Shown in pieces: positions 15,186 to 24,833 of a stretch of 38,854 nucleotides of DNA. Positions within the stretch are counted from its first letter, which is position 1; every line of letters starts with the position of its first letter. A program made the translations under genes and the position numbers. Under the pieces are notes generated by a model that was given only the letters and a program-made list of their open reading frames with translations, ran no database searches and was not told the origin of the DNA. Origin of the DNA: a virus; the IMG/VR virus record IMGVR_UViG_3300035698_007456, positions 1-38,854 of that record. One strand, 5' to 3'.

Positions 15186-15378
15186 TATTCGCCTCGCTTC
15201 CTTGCTTTGTCTTCGCGGTATGCTTGACTTGGCCTTGATGTGACCTTAAGACTCCACTACCACCGCAAATACGGCAATGAATCGCGGTCCCACCTAAAAC
15301 CCTTCCTGTCCCATGACATATGGGGCACTCAGACGCGCTACTTTTTGTCTTTCCCACCATTTTTCGGGCATTTTCCAT
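15133..15378 (-). CDS. Small DnaJ-type zinc-finger protein
   Basis: An 81-residue protein with two CxxCxGxG motifs, CPICHGTG and CRICGGSG, spaced as in one DnaJ-type zinc module. The start at 15378 (ATG, MENARKMVGK) follows AAAGGA by 7 bases. A longer frame to 15465 would overlap the whole preceding small gene. It overlaps the lipoprotein gene by 53 bases. DnaJ-type fingers in phages are found without a J domain; role unknown. It is likely translated, since the Cys/Gly pattern is well preserved. Confidence 0.65.
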   Translation of the reverse strand: MENARKMVGKTKSSASECPICHGTGRVLGGTAIHCRICGGSGVLRSHQGQVKHTAKTKQGSEANNEEDVCKRADAGGNIDC

Positions 15379-15484
15379 TGATCGGTCCTTTGTCTTTGTT
15401 CCTGCGACCACCACCATTTTGACCTTTGTCCTTACCGGACCCATCACGCTTGCCATTCCCGCCATCTTTCCTTTTCTTACCCAT
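15338..15484 (-). CDS. Very short Lys/Gly-rich basic protein
   Basis: A 48-residue reading frame, MGKKRKDGGNGKRDGSGKD and onward, made mostly of Lys, Gly, Asn, Arg and Asp with one Cys. The ATG at 15484 comes 1 base after the stop of the tail fibre gene and has GGAGAGG about 7 bases upstream, a good binding site. It overlaps the start of the zinc-finger gene in a different frame. The composition suggests a disordered nucleic-acid- or protein-binding tail; function is unknown. Confidence 0.5.
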   Translation of the reverse strand: MGKKRKDGGNGKRDGSGKDKGQNGGGRRNKDKGPINGKCPKNGGKDKK

Positions 15485-15485
15485 T

Positions 15486-16688
15486 TTATGCCTCTCCTTC
15501 TATATCTACGTCGAATTCGTAGTAACCATTACTACCTGTCTTCAACGCAGTGACTGTAAACGTTTTCGCATTGGATGAAACACCGAATGTATCAACACCA
15601 GACGATGAATTCTCTGTGATTGAGACCGTCGGGGCAGTAGACTCCTTCGGGGTAGCGTACGGCCTGCATATAGTGACCGTGGCACCCACTATTTGGTACC
15701 CACTAGACGTTATATTCTGCTTCTCGTAGTATCGCTGGCATCTTGTTAGATCATTGGCTGGAGGAATGTCTGAGAATGTAATCCCAGCTGGGTAATTACC
15801 TGTGAGCGCGCTGATATTGTCGAAATAAGCATTGCTGGTAGCACCACTCGGGGTTGCTGTAGCTACGAGCCTGAAATAGATGCTAGTCACGTCGGTAGGT
15901 ACAATCTCAGTCATCAACGCAGACTTTCTTTCCCACGTATTGATGGTAGAAGGTGCGTCGGAGTTATAATATGCAGTCCCGGCAGCGGTAGAGACTACGA
16001 CGATACCGAAATAGTCGTTCACTGAGATGTCATCGGCATAAATATCACCTGACATCGATATATATTTGCCAGCGAACACTTCTGGCTCCTCTATGAGCTG
16101 CTGTATAACAGTGTTTCCGCTACCAGTGGACGCTATCTTCATGGCGTACGCGCTGTTGTTAGTAATCGAAGCTTCTCTCGACACAGTAACTGCGACGGGG
16201 CCTGAAGAAAGAACAGCCCAACGATCTGCGGTAACGGTTGTGGCAACGGCGGCACACGAAGTTGTTTTTTCCCATATGTTTATGCTTCCGTTGTCAACTA
16301 GGTTGACCTTGTTCTGTTCTATCTTCTCGTCGTCGACTCCACCAGCATCAACCCATGCAACGGCTGTCCCACCGAGGAGAAATTCGATGCGACTTTCCGT
16401 GGGATTGTACCTGATGGCAGCTGTCCCGGCCCCGCCGCTAAGGTCTAGCAGGTAATTGCTTTCCAGATTGATGTTCCCACTGCTATACAACACCAGTTCT
16501 TCCCACAAAGACCCTGTGAAGTGGTATATCTTACGCGTGGTAGTGTTGAAGAACAGCACACCCTGCACGGGTGAGGTCGGATAAGTGGTGCCGCTGTTGT
16601 TGGAGAACAGGCTGTTGAAATTATGTCTGATCTCAGCTGACACAGGCTTAGTGTTGTCAGCAGGCTTGGTACTATCGAATAATTGCAT
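15486..16688 (-). CDS. Tail fibre / receptor-binding protein with carbohydrate-binding-like domain
   Basis: A 400-residue protein. Residues 1-130 form a shaft-like region common in fibres (LFFNTTTRKIYHFTGSLWEEL, then short beta repeats). Residues 130-315 fit a jelly-roll domain often seen in phage fibres: NLVDNGSINIWEK, TADRW, a SMSGDIY strand and the ending RCQRYYEKQ. The C-terminal 85 residues form a beta tip ending YYEFDVDIEGEA. It is a paralogue of the 689-residue protein immediately upstream in the operon; both share the same start, jelly-roll and end. Probable role is host-surface binding. Confidence 0.85.
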   Translation of the reverse strand: MQLFDSTKPADNTKPVSAEIRHNFNSLFSNNSGTTYPTSPVQGVLFFNTTTRKIYHFTGSLWEELVLYSSGNINLESNYLLDLSGGAGTAAIRYNPTESRIEFLLGGTAVAWVDAGGVDDEKIEQNKVNLVDNGSINIWEKTTSCAAVATTVTADRWAVLSSGPVAVTVSREASITNNSAYAMKIASTGSGNTVIQQLIEEPEVFAGKYISMSGDIYADDISVNDYFGIVVVSTAAGTAYYNSDAPSTINTWERKSALMTEIVPTDVTSIYFRLVATATPSGATSNAYFDNISALTGNYPAGITFSDIPPANDLTRCQRYYEKQNITSSGYQIVGATVTICRPYATPKESTAPTVSITENSSSGVDTFGVSSNAKTFTVTALKTGSNGYYEFDVDIEGEA

Positions 16689-16691
16689 GGT

Positions 16692-18761
16692 CTATACCTC
16701 TGCTTCTACGTCTATATCAAAACTAAAGAAACCAGTAGTTGAATCTTTAACAGCTGACACCTCATATCCAGAAGCTACCGATGCAAAGGAGAATGGGTCA
16801 GATCTCCACACATCCATTAGCGAAAGAGAGCATGTTCCACCTATTATAAATAAAACATCATTATGCGCTACTAAAGTACCGTCGTATCTTGCATCAAATC
16901 CTGCAGAGCTGGTTAGCTCAGTCCACGCTGTACCGTCTGATGTACGCCATACGTCATTTAGATTATGGCCTGAGCCGTCATAATAGTAGCCTGTAGAAAG
17001 ATACATATATGAATCAATAACACATGTCTTATTCCCTGCTCTTGTGTGCCACCCTGGCGAAGCTGTTTCAAGCACCCATGTTTGCCCGCCTGCCGAAGAG
17101 TTTACAGTGTCGTCCTGCCCCCTAGTGTATCCGCCCATTACCCACATTTTGCCTATGAACGTTTCGGCTGCATGAAATCGTCTTGCTGTAAAACCGTCGG
17201 CAGCTCCGCTTGCTCTGACCTGCGTCCACGTTTGCCCATCTATAGATGAGTAGACATAATTTCTATTAGCAGTATCGTAACCACCTATAACCCACATCTT
17301 GCCATCAAATACAACAGATGCGTGATACTTGCATGCGATAAATCCATCAGCGTCTCCATCTGCCCTGGCCTGCGTCCATGTGTTTCCATCTGTAGAGCTG
17401 TAGACAGAGTTATCTACAGACCCATCATTACCACCTATGACCCACATCTTGCCATCGAACGACAACATAGTGTGCCCTTCTCTGGCTGTCCACGCAGCAG
17501 CCCCTGTAGTCTGTGTCCAGTAAATACCGTCCTCGGAGCTGTATACATCATTTTTCCTTGCACTACTATCGAGTCCGCCTGCGAACCACATCTTATCATC
17601 ATATGACACAGATGTATGACGACGCCTGTCTGGTATAACATCGCTTCTTAGCTCTGTCCACGAATCGCCGAATAGCAACCCATCGACGTTGTTAATCACG
17701 CAGCTCATTCTTGGTCTTGATACTTTGTGTGTTGAAAATGAATTAGATAACGACACAGATGTACCAGCTAACTGATACCCGCTAAACGATATTTGTTGTT
17801 TTTCATAGAATCGCCCTGCTCTAGCAATGTCTATGGCAGGAGGCGTGGAAGAAAAAGACATACCAGAAGTATAGGTAGACGTAAGCGCCATGATATTGTC
17901 AAAGTAAACATGTTTAACTCCGTCGGCTGGCGTAACGCCGCTCACAAGACAGAACGCTACACTTGATATGTCACTCGGTACAATAGCTGTCGTCTTTGCT
18001 GTAATACGTTCCCATGCAGATGCTGCGACTGGTACGCCTGACAGATAATGAGTGGTGCCTGATGGCGTTACAACCTGTATGTCTAATTTATCCCCTGTCG
18101 TTATATCACTTGAGTAGACATCGCCTGACATTGTTAGATTCTTGCCGATCAACCGTTTTGGATCGTCAATAGATTGTCCTACAACAACCTCCCCAGTGCC
18201 TGACAGCTGTACATGCATAGATGTTGAGCTATTGTGTGTAACAGATACTTCCTTGCTTATTGTAGATAGAGCCACCTGAGTAGACTGCACACTCCATCTG
18301 TCAGCGGTCAGTGTTGATGTAGCGACAGGTACGGTAGTAGCTTTCTCCCATATATTCATCCCACCATTATCGATTAGATTCAATCTTCCGTAGACATCAT
18401 TCGAATCATCGACCCCGTTAGTGTTTATTCTTACCTCTCGCGATCCAGCGATCCAAAACTCCAGTGTATTATCTGTTGAATTATGCTTTATCTCAGTGGT
18501 ATCGTCACCATCAACAAGATTTAACGATGAATCGCTTGTGATGTTGATGTCGCCACTCTGTACGCGCACTACCTCAAGCCAATTCGTCCCACCGAAAACA
18601 GATCTTTCATTGGTATCTGCGTCATGGAACCATACGCCAGCTGTAGTGGTAACGATAGTGGTAGACGCAACATTAGATGTATACAGAGCATCGAAGTTAG
18701 TTCTCAGCTCAGCGTCGTCGCCAGTGGGAGTTGGTACAGCAGCATCGTATCCAGTTGACAT
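16692..18761 (-). CDS. Tail fibre paralogue carrying a six-bladed kelch-like propeller
   Basis: A 689-residue protein. The shaft region (1-135) and jelly-roll (135-315, ending FYEKQQ) match the downstream 400-residue fibre. At about 365-655 the tip domain is interrupted by six kelch-type repeats, each with a core such as GKMWVIGGND...VYSSTDGNTWTQ (GG doublet, spaced Tyr/Val, Trp). The tip then resumes and ends FFSFDIDVEAEV, like its paralogue. The propeller is therefore an insertion into a fibre tip. Kelch propellers bind proteins or glycans, which suits receptor recognition. The similar propeller in the tail-tip protein suggests intragenomic copying. It is 3 bases upstream of the other fibre gene. 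Confidence 0.88.
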   Translation of the reverse strand: MSTGYDAAVPTPTGDDAELRTNFDALYTSNVASTTIVTTTAGVWFHDADTNERSVFGGTNWLEVVRVQSGDINITSDSSLNLVDGDDTTEIKHNSTDNTLEFWIAGSREVRINTNGVDDSNDVYGRLNLIDNGGMNIWEKATTVPVATSTLTADRWSVQSTQVALSTISKEVSVTHNSSTSMHVQLSGTGEVVVGQSIDDPKRLIGKNLTMSGDVYSSDITTGDKLDIQVVTPSGTTHYLSGVPVAASAWERITAKTTAIVPSDISSVAFCLVSGVTPADGVKHVYFDNIMALTSTYTSGMSFSSTPPAIDIARAGRFYEKQQISFSGYQLAGTSVSLSNSFSTHKVSRPRMSCVINNVDGLLFGDSWTELRSDVIPDRRRHTSVSYDDKMWFAGGLDSSARKNDVYSSEDGIYWTQTTGAAAWTAREGHTMLSFDGKMWVIGGNDGSVDNSVYSSTDGNTWTQARADGDADGFIACKYHASVVFDGKMWVIGGYDTANRNYVYSSIDGQTWTQVRASGAADGFTARRFHAAETFIGKMWVMGGYTRGQDDTVNSSAGGQTWVLETASPGWHTRAGNKTCVIDSYMYLSTGYYYDGSGHNLNDVWRTSDGTAWTELTSSAGFDARYDGTLVAHNDVLFIIGGTCSLSLMDVWRSDPFSFASVASGYEVSAVKDSTTGFFSFDIDVEAEV

Positions 18762-19298
18762 TTAATCGTCCTCGTTAAATTCATTGAACTCGAATTTTCC
18801 TGGTTCCATTATACGCTGTTTCTCATCTCCGAACAACCACTGAAATTTCCATGCGTATACGCCAGCGTATCCAATTACACGACACCCGAACCCAGCAGTT
18901 ACGTTGGCAAGCCGTATGGCAAGCATCTTTCCTTCTGCATGACTAAATGTATGGCATGACTGAAGGTGTACCTCGCAGCCAGGGGTTGAATGCTCTCGTA
19001 TGAAATTTAGATCTTGACGATATAGCTCGCTAACGCTATTAAAGTCGAGTGACGATCCATTTATCAATACGGAGCCTCTAATACCGTGACCCCAGACCTG
19101 TATAGATTTTATGCTGCATTTATTTTCATCTACGTATTTTTTTATCTTCGCAAACGCGTCTAGCCATGATTCAGAAGGTATTGATACAGACTTAGAGAAT
19201 AAAGACGCAAGCCCCCAGCATAGAGTGTACGGTATAAGCTTCTGCTTCCAGTTAGCAGACTTCGGGTTCAAATCATATATTGTAAATGATTTTTCCAT
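18762..19298 (-). CDS. Caspase-fold-like protein (DUF4347-type), putative Cys peptidase
   Basis: A 178-residue protein with a possible His-Cys dyad: H71 in QVWGHGIRG and C115 in VHLQSCHTF. These sit at ends of predicted beta strands about 44 residues apart, with a helix afterwards (HAEGKMLAIRLANVT) and a further strand (CRVIGYAG). This order is that of clan CD caspase-like folds such as DUF4347 and CHAT domains, which have HG and xxxC motifs. The call is from pattern only. It lies between the tail-tip J gene and the fibre genes, so it could process a fibre or tip protein, or act on the host. No signal peptide. An inactive structural relative is also possible. Confidence 0.55.
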   Translation of the reverse strand: MEKSFTIYDLNPKSANWKQKLIPYTLCWGLASLFSKSVSIPSESWLDAFAKIKKYVDENKCSIKSIQVWGHGIRGSVLINGSSLDFNSVSELYRQDLNFIREHSTPGCEVHLQSCHTFSHAEGKMLAIRLANVTAGFGCRVIGYAGVYAWKFQWLFGDEKQRIMEPGKFEFNEFNEDD

Positions 19299-19300
19299 TC

Positions 19301-22300
19301 CTAATATCCCTTCGCATCATACACTGCAGTGCCGTCAGTCAACTTATTTGCAAACCACATATCGTTTGTATCGTCACCATCTACATTCCTTCCGCCGAAC
19401 CTCCATAGTAGATCTAAAAAAACTTGATATCCTCCATGTGTTCTAATCGGCATTGGTGATGGATCGATTACCTTTAACCATGTAACGCAGTCCTCAGAAT
19501 TCCAAACATCATTTATTGCAGCTCCATTCCAGCCGCCTACAATCCAAATTTTCTCGTCTAACAAAGCTGTTGTTATGTGTCCACGGGCACTCCATTGAGC
19601 ATCCTTTATCTGCGTCCATGAAACTCCGTCATCAGAATGCCAAACTTCATTTAACCAAGTGGTACCCCCTGAAATGCCGCCGAAAAGCCACATCTTCCCG
19701 AGAAAAACAATAACCGAATGGAATCTGCATTTGGTAAAGCCAAAAGCAGCATTGTTTGCCCTTACCTCTGTCCAGGTATCCCCATCTATAGAGGAGAAGA
19801 CCGAGTTCTCGAAACCAGCGCCATCAGCTCTCCACCCACCTATCACCCACATCTTTCCGTTGTACACAACTGAGGCGTGACCTGCTCGAGTTCCGAAGTT
19901 GCAGCTATTGTTTTCTATTGTCCACACATCACCGCTACCAGAATAAGACCAACACTCGTTCTCGTAAGCAGATCCCGTGAAGCCGCCTATTGCATATATT
20001 TTATCGCTGTATGCCAGCATTGTGTGATCGTACACAGCTCTATAGGGGGTAGTTAAGGCTGTTTCGGACCAAGAATTACCGTCAGCAGTGCTCCACAAGT
20101 CCTGCTTAACAGTTAGACCTGACAAACCTCCTGTCAACCACATTTTCTCTTCAAATACACAGGACTTAGGCTGCATGCGCGCATCGAAACTATTGACATC
20201 TCCGTTCTCTATTGTTTCTGTCCATAATTTACCTTTCAACTCTTCTCCATACAATTTTGCCAAGAATTGTGTTGTAGATACACCGCTAACATCTGCAGTT
20301 AACGGTCTATCTGTATCAATCGGCGTTAAAGTAATGTCTGGGTTATCATGATACAAGTTGGTGAACGATACAGTAGTTCCGTACTGCCCTGCAACGATAG
20401 AAACTTCATCTGATTCCCGCTTTAGAGGTGCGTCAGAGAGGATTGTAAAGCTGTACAATTCGGGCCGCACCCTAACATCCGGCGTCGATAGCCCGACTCT
20501 GAACGATACATATCTGCAATTATATGCGTATCCATTCTCGAAATTCTGCCACACAGTTGTTCCGAATACGCCAGTAGTAGACGTAGCGATATGTACATCT
20601 ACGTCGCTACCGAGTTCATCGCCCCAATTCCAGTTTGGTGTGTCCCACCTAATGTCTCCGTCCCAGAAGTAGATTTGACCTGATGTTTTCGACAGTTTTA
20701 ATCCGAACCGATAGTTATCAGCAACAGTGAGGTCAATTGCTTCAGTGGCGTATGTGCCTGACGATGTACCAGCGAGAGTAGTGAGAACCCAGTCTGATGT
20801 AGTTGCATACGCAGGCGAGGCTGAGAATTCCAACCCATCAAGCACCCCGCTGCGTAGTGTCATCTCATCTCTTGTGTCTATAGTTTTCTGGGTCTCTACC
20901 TGCTCTATTGTGATAGATACGCTCTGAGGCGCAGACGACTGATTTCCATTGTTGTCTATAGCAGCAACCCAGTATTTTTTATTACCAGTCCCGCCATACT
21001 TTGCGGCGAATGTATTTCCAACTACCTTGGATCGTACTGTAACCGCACTACTCCAATCATCACCTTCTTTTACATGGTAGTTGTTAACATCGAACGCTAT
21101 GGAATCTTTCCATGAGAAATATATATCGGATCCGTATTGCCCAACGGTAAAGTCTTCCACGTCATCTGGGTTAACACGTTTTCCATACACGTATATTGAA
21201 AACATTTCGAGGTTAGCAAGAGATTCTTCTACACCAATAGATGACACGGATGCAACCCTTACTTGGTACTCAGTTTCAGCTGCGACTACAGGTTCCTTTA
21301 TGCTGAGATACCCATCCGATGAGGAGCCAGCGAAACTCCATGAGGCGCCTGCGTCTGAGCTGATATATACATTTCCTTTGCTCCACCACCCAAGCGACGA
21401 TCCAGTAAACGGAGGAACGAAGGACACGTCGAGCGATACTTTATATTCTCCTGCCTTAGTTGTCAAAAGGTTCTGCGAAAGCTTTACCATTCCAACTGAT
21501 GGCGGCAGCGCGTGAGGGTTCGGTGTTCCGGCTGAGTACGGTTTGGACGGCAGTCGTGTTGCGTCGGTGTAGACGTCTTCGTCGTACTCGACACATCTAA
21601 TAGAGATGTCCTCGACCGAATCCCTGGAGATGAATGCGATTCTGAATAACTTCTTAGTCCATTGTGGTACACTGTGCGTGACTTGGATGACATCGCCTAC
21701 CTCACATGCTATTGCGTTGATGTTTGTTTTGAATTCGCAGATGATTCGCTGGTACTTCATGCTGCGTATCATGTACCGTGCTTCACGCATCGCTTCATTG
21801 TGGCCAGTGATACCAATGATCTGTACTGACTGTTTACGTAGCGGTTCAGGCACACCGTAAGATGGGGTGAGCGAGTCGTCGTCTTGTATGACGTATGTGT
21901 CCATATTATAATTCAATGCTTTGTTATTGAACTGGACGTCGAGCATATTGGGAACGTCTTTTATCGGTGTGTATGAGTAAGATAAACTATCAGCGAGTAT
22001 GTTATCCAACCCGTCTTCTGTATCGTTAAATTCCTGCACAGCTGTAGATGCTTTGTCTACTTTGAGTTTGACGCTTCCACCAGACCACACGACGTAAGAC
22101 CTACATGTGCCAAGGATGGATGCCAATGCATCCGTAGCACTTTGCGCTGCATCCAATACTATGTTAAGAGTATGTCGCCTTTCTTTCCATACAGTTCTAC
22201 CAGTTCCTTCTGTGTACTCTACCTCCTCGTCGTAATACGCAGCGGCGGCGATGAAAGAAGCTTCGTCGATAGAAGCTTTGCCTACGTAATGCCCAACTCC

Positions 22301-24397
22301 ATACCGCTTGTTCGTTAGCAAATCGTAGATGCACCATGCAGGGTTATCACTCCATTCTGTCACGCCAGTGTTTAGATTGAGCACCTTCAGACCACGTATG
22401 GTAGCTGTGATGTTCGGTATCTGTCCATTGAATTGTTTCGTCGGTATCATTCTACAACCAAGTAGGGCTGTGTGCCTATACGCTACATCGTCGAGACGTA
22501 TCTCTTCTATACTCGCAATACGCAATAGATTTCCATAGTCGGAAGAGCTGGAGTTAGAATACGTAGCTCCATGATAGTAGAATACAGGACGTTCGTTATC
22601 GAATGTTATCCTGATATCGTATTGAGCGTTCTCGAGTGACCGAAGGTCGATCTTCCAGAACACAGGCCTGTTGTAGTAGTACCCTTTAACTCTTGTGTCG
22701 ACAGCTGTATCTAGATCAGCCCACGCCGTAGTAACACCTGTCTTGCGATACTTTACAGTAAACTGAATATCGTTAGGCCCAGTGACTTCTTGGCCATGCT
22801 CTCTGCCAGTACGATATATTCCGCTATCAGCCACCATGTTGATGGAGATGGCGTCGACCTTGTCTTTCGTAGTGTAGTCTTGCGTGAGAGCTGATGTGAG
22901 ATCGCCATCGTCATTGTACCTGTCATTGGTGTCTAGCACAACGTCAAGTTGATTGGTTGCGACTACATCGCTGAAGCCGTCTATGGCTGCCTGTGTCGCT
23001 ATTCCTTTATGGATCTTATAATCGATTGTAGATGTCATTGTGTTGCTGAAATTCTCTACTGGTGTATCGTTAAACTGTAGACCTGTGATAGCATCTACTT
23101 CTCCCTCGCCCAAAGCGATCAGCATGTTAGCAGTATTATTGTACGTAGACTCAATATCTATAGCAGATGACGCGCCACGCCAGAGGTTTGCTTTTCCGTA
23201 GTATTGCTGTTTATCTGCGTTGATGTCGAACAATACATAGCTTCCGTCTTGCGCGTGGAACACTCGCTGCACAGGCATCCCATCGTGATTCTCAGCGAGA
23301 AGTTTGATACGCATGAATAGATACGGCTTATTACCTGTACCAGTAAGAGTGATGCGTTGCGTAGTCACACACCCAAACGCATGTCCAGGCTGAGATATAT
23401 TAGAGTTGCTCGGTATCACAATCTGAGTGCCGGAGTAATCTGTCTCAGCGTAGTAGTTGTACGTTACCATGATATTCTCATTCTGCATCACGGTTCGTAT
23501 GTAATATGTGTCTACGCTTACCTTGCCAAGCGTCTCATCTATTATCCACGTATCTCTTGTGCTATTGTCCCAGTATGTATACGTGTCAGGTAGCTCATGG
23601 ATTCCGCCGAATGAATCGGTATAGAATACTTTTGTTTGATCAGCCACCAGTCGTTGATACTCGGTGTAGTACGCTATGTATCTAGCGCCTTCTGAATCCC
23701 ATGATTTTCCTTGGCCTCGTATGTTTTCTTTCTCGATATGCTGTGTTAGTGTCTGACCCCATACAACTCCGTCGCCTATCCCAGGGAACTCGGAACTGTC
23801 TCGGAATACGTGCTTCACTTCATACGGTATGAAGTCTTCCACGGTGTACGCGTACCTGTATCCCCCATCTGGGTTCTTCTCTCTGCGTTTACTTCCCCAG
23901 CAGAATACCGGAAATTCCATATCTAATTCGAACGGTGTATTCGCGCCAGCTATGCCACTCACATCGTCGATCCTTATGTAATTGGTATAGTCAGTCGGAT
24001 ATGATGTGTGTTGCGTGATTCCGTCAGTTACGTCTACCCACTCGCGCCACAGCTGTGCATTGCTGTTATCGATATCCTGCTGTATGATGTTGCCGCCGAC
24101 TCGATGCTCACCGTAGATGATAGGCACCGGAGCATTGGCCTTAGCATAAGACTGGATACCACTGTAACTATACACACCTGACTCGTCAGGCTGGTTGAGA
24201 CGTTTCTCTGCCTGTCGCTGCTCCTTGGCCTGCTTCGCACCCTGTTTGTAGCCGAGGTACGCAAACCCAAGCGCGATAGGAAGTATAAACGGTACACCAG
24301 CTGAAAGAGAAAGCATACCTTTCAATGAGGCGGCCATTGCGTATCCGCCGACAGCGCCTTGTGCGGCTCCGCCAGCTCTTGGATTACTACCTGACAT
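19301..24397 (-). CDS. Tail tip / host specificity protein (lambda J-like) with kelch propeller
   Basis: A 1698-residue protein. The N-terminus has a short hydrophobic Gly/Ala-rich stretch (about 15-50) and the J-family entry PVPIIYGEHRVGG. The central part (about 200-960) holds the baseplate-hub-like region, including GLKVLNL and WSDNPAWCIYDLLTN, typical of J proteins. Fibronectin-III-like domains follow at about 960-1190. Residues 1400-1690 form six kelch-type blades (for example GKMWVIGGW...VFSSIDGDTWTE), like those in the fibre protein. It follows the NlpC gene with a small overlap, the order L, K, J of lambda. It closes the tail tube and contacts the receptor. The C-terminal propeller is not part of lambda J. 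Confidence 0.92.
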   Translation of the reverse strand: MSGSNPRAGGAAQGAVGGYAMAASLKGMLSLSAGVPFILPIALGFAYLGYKQGAKQAKEQRQAEKRLNQPDESGVYSYSGIQSYAKANAPVPIIYGEHRVGGNIIQQDIDNSNAQLWREWVDVTDGITQHTSYPTDYTNYIRIDDVSGIAGANTPFELDMEFPVFCWGSKRREKNPDGGYRYAYTVEDFIPYEVKHVFRDSSEFPGIGDGVVWGQTLTQHIEKENIRGQGKSWDSEGARYIAYYTEYQRLVADQTKVFYTDSFGGIHELPDTYTYWDNSTRDTWIIDETLGKVSVDTYYIRTVMQNENIMVTYNYYAETDYSGTQIVIPSNSNISQPGHAFGCVTTQRITLTGTGNKPYLFMRIKLLAENHDGMPVQRVFHAQDGSYVLFDINADKQQYYGKANLWRGASSAIDIESTYNNTANMLIALGEGEVDAITGLQFNDTPVENFSNTMTSTIDYKIHKGIATQAAIDGFSDVVATNQLDVVLDTNDRYNDDGDLTSALTQDYTTKDKVDAISINMVADSGIYRTGREHGQEVTGPNDIQFTVKYRKTGVTTAWADLDTAVDTRVKGYYYNRPVFWKIDLRSLENAQYDIRITFDNERPVFYYHGATYSNSSSSDYGNLLRIASIEEIRLDDVAYRHTALLGCRMIPTKQFNGQIPNITATIRGLKVLNLNTGVTEWSDNPAWCIYDLLTNKRYGVGHYVGKASIDEASFIAAAAYYDEEVEYTEGTGRTVWKERRHTLNIVLDAAQSATDALASILGTCRSYVVWSGGSVKLKVDKASTAVQEFNDTEDGLDNILADSLSYSYTPIKDVPNMLDVQFNNKALNYNMDTYVIQDDDSLTPSYGVPEPLRKQSVQIIGITGHNEAMREARYMIRSMKYQRIICEFKTNINAIACEVGDVIQVTHSVPQWTKKLFRIAFISRDSVEDISIRCVEYDEDVYTDATRLPSKPYSAGTPNPHALPPSVGMVKLSQNLLTTKAGEYKVSLDVSFVPPFTGSSLGWWSKGNVYISSDAGASWSFAGSSSDGYLSIKEPVVAAETEYQVRVASVSSIGVEESLANLEMFSIYVYGKRVNPDDVEDFTVGQYGSDIYFSWKDSIAFDVNNYHVKEGDDWSSAVTVRSKVVGNTFAAKYGGTGNKKYWVAAIDNNGNQSSAPQSVSITIEQVETQKTIDTRDEMTLRSGVLDGLEFSASPAYATTSDWVLTTLAGTSSGTYATEAIDLTVADNYRFGLKLSKTSGQIYFWDGDIRWDTPNWNWGDELGSDVDVHIATSTTGVFGTTVWQNFENGYAYNCRYVSFRVGLSTPDVRVRPELYSFTILSDAPLKRESDEVSIVAGQYGTTVSFTNLYHDNPDITLTPIDTDRPLTADVSGVSTTQFLAKLYGEELKGKLWTETIENGDVNSFDARMQPKSCVFEEKMWLTGGLSGLTVKQDLWSTADGNSWSETALTTPYRAVYDHTMLAYSDKIYAIGGFTGSAYENECWSYSGSGDVWTIENNSCNFGTRAGHASVVYNGKMWVIGGWRADGAGFENSVFSSIDGDTWTEVRANNAAFGFTKCRFHSVIVFLGKMWLFGGISGGTTWLNEVWHSDDGVSWTQIKDAQWSARGHITTALLDEKIWIVGGWNGAAINDVWNSEDCVTWLKVIDPSPMPIRTHGGYQVFLDLLWRFGGRNVDGDDTNDMWFANKLTDGTAVYDAKGY

Positions 24398-24833
24398 ATC
24401 GTAACTCTCTCACTATTCTTTCATCCCAATAGCCCACGAGAGGCTCAATGATAACGCCAAAAGAACGAGAAGCGTGGATGAATGTCTCACCGCTAAGACG
24501 TATGCCAAGGTGAGTATCGTTATGCTCGTGAATATGGAACACGATAACGTTACCAACCATTTTCGATTCCGTTTTCGCAAAACCCATTTCCTTAGAAGCT
24601 GAATGTACCGTAGGCCTGTTATCTGTGCTGTGTGCGTATTGCACAGGCCATGTGTCTATACCGCAAGCCTCACAAAACATACGTACCAGCCCGAAGCAAT
24701 CTGCTCCATCTCTGGAGCATCCACTAGGCTTGTACGGTATACCTACAAGTGATCCAGCTATCCTATCAAAAACGGATAGTCGTGCTTTTCGGCGGAATCC
24801 CAGGGAAACCTCCGAAGTTAATTGTTCTGCCAT
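24387..24833 (-). CDS. NlpC/P60 tail assembly protein (lambda K-like C-terminal domain)
   Basis: A 148-residue NlpC/P60 protein with catalytic triad candidates C46 (GADCFGLV), H108 (THLGI) and H120 (FIHAS). Lambda gpK has an additional N-terminal JAB domain, which is absent here. It is thought to cleave peptidoglycan or to act in tail-tip assembly. The start is uncertain: ATG 24833 overlaps the L-like gene by 68 bases, while a strong GGAGG within that overlap would suit a non-ATG start at about residue 11. The end overlaps the J gene by 11 bases. Confidence 0.85.
   Translation of the reverse strand: MAEQLTSEVSLGFRRKARLSVFDRIAGSLVGIPYKPSGCSRDGADCFGLVRMFCEACGIDTWPVQYAHSTDNRPTVHSASKEMGFAKTESKMVGNVIVFHIHEHNDTHLGIRLSGETFIHASRSFGVIIEPLVGYWDERIVRELRYVR

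Noticed and set aside
15486-24397. Diversity-generating retroelement acting on the kelch or fibre tips
   Set aside because: No reverse transcriptase or template repeat is present in the window, and the blades differ throughout rather than at adenine positions.
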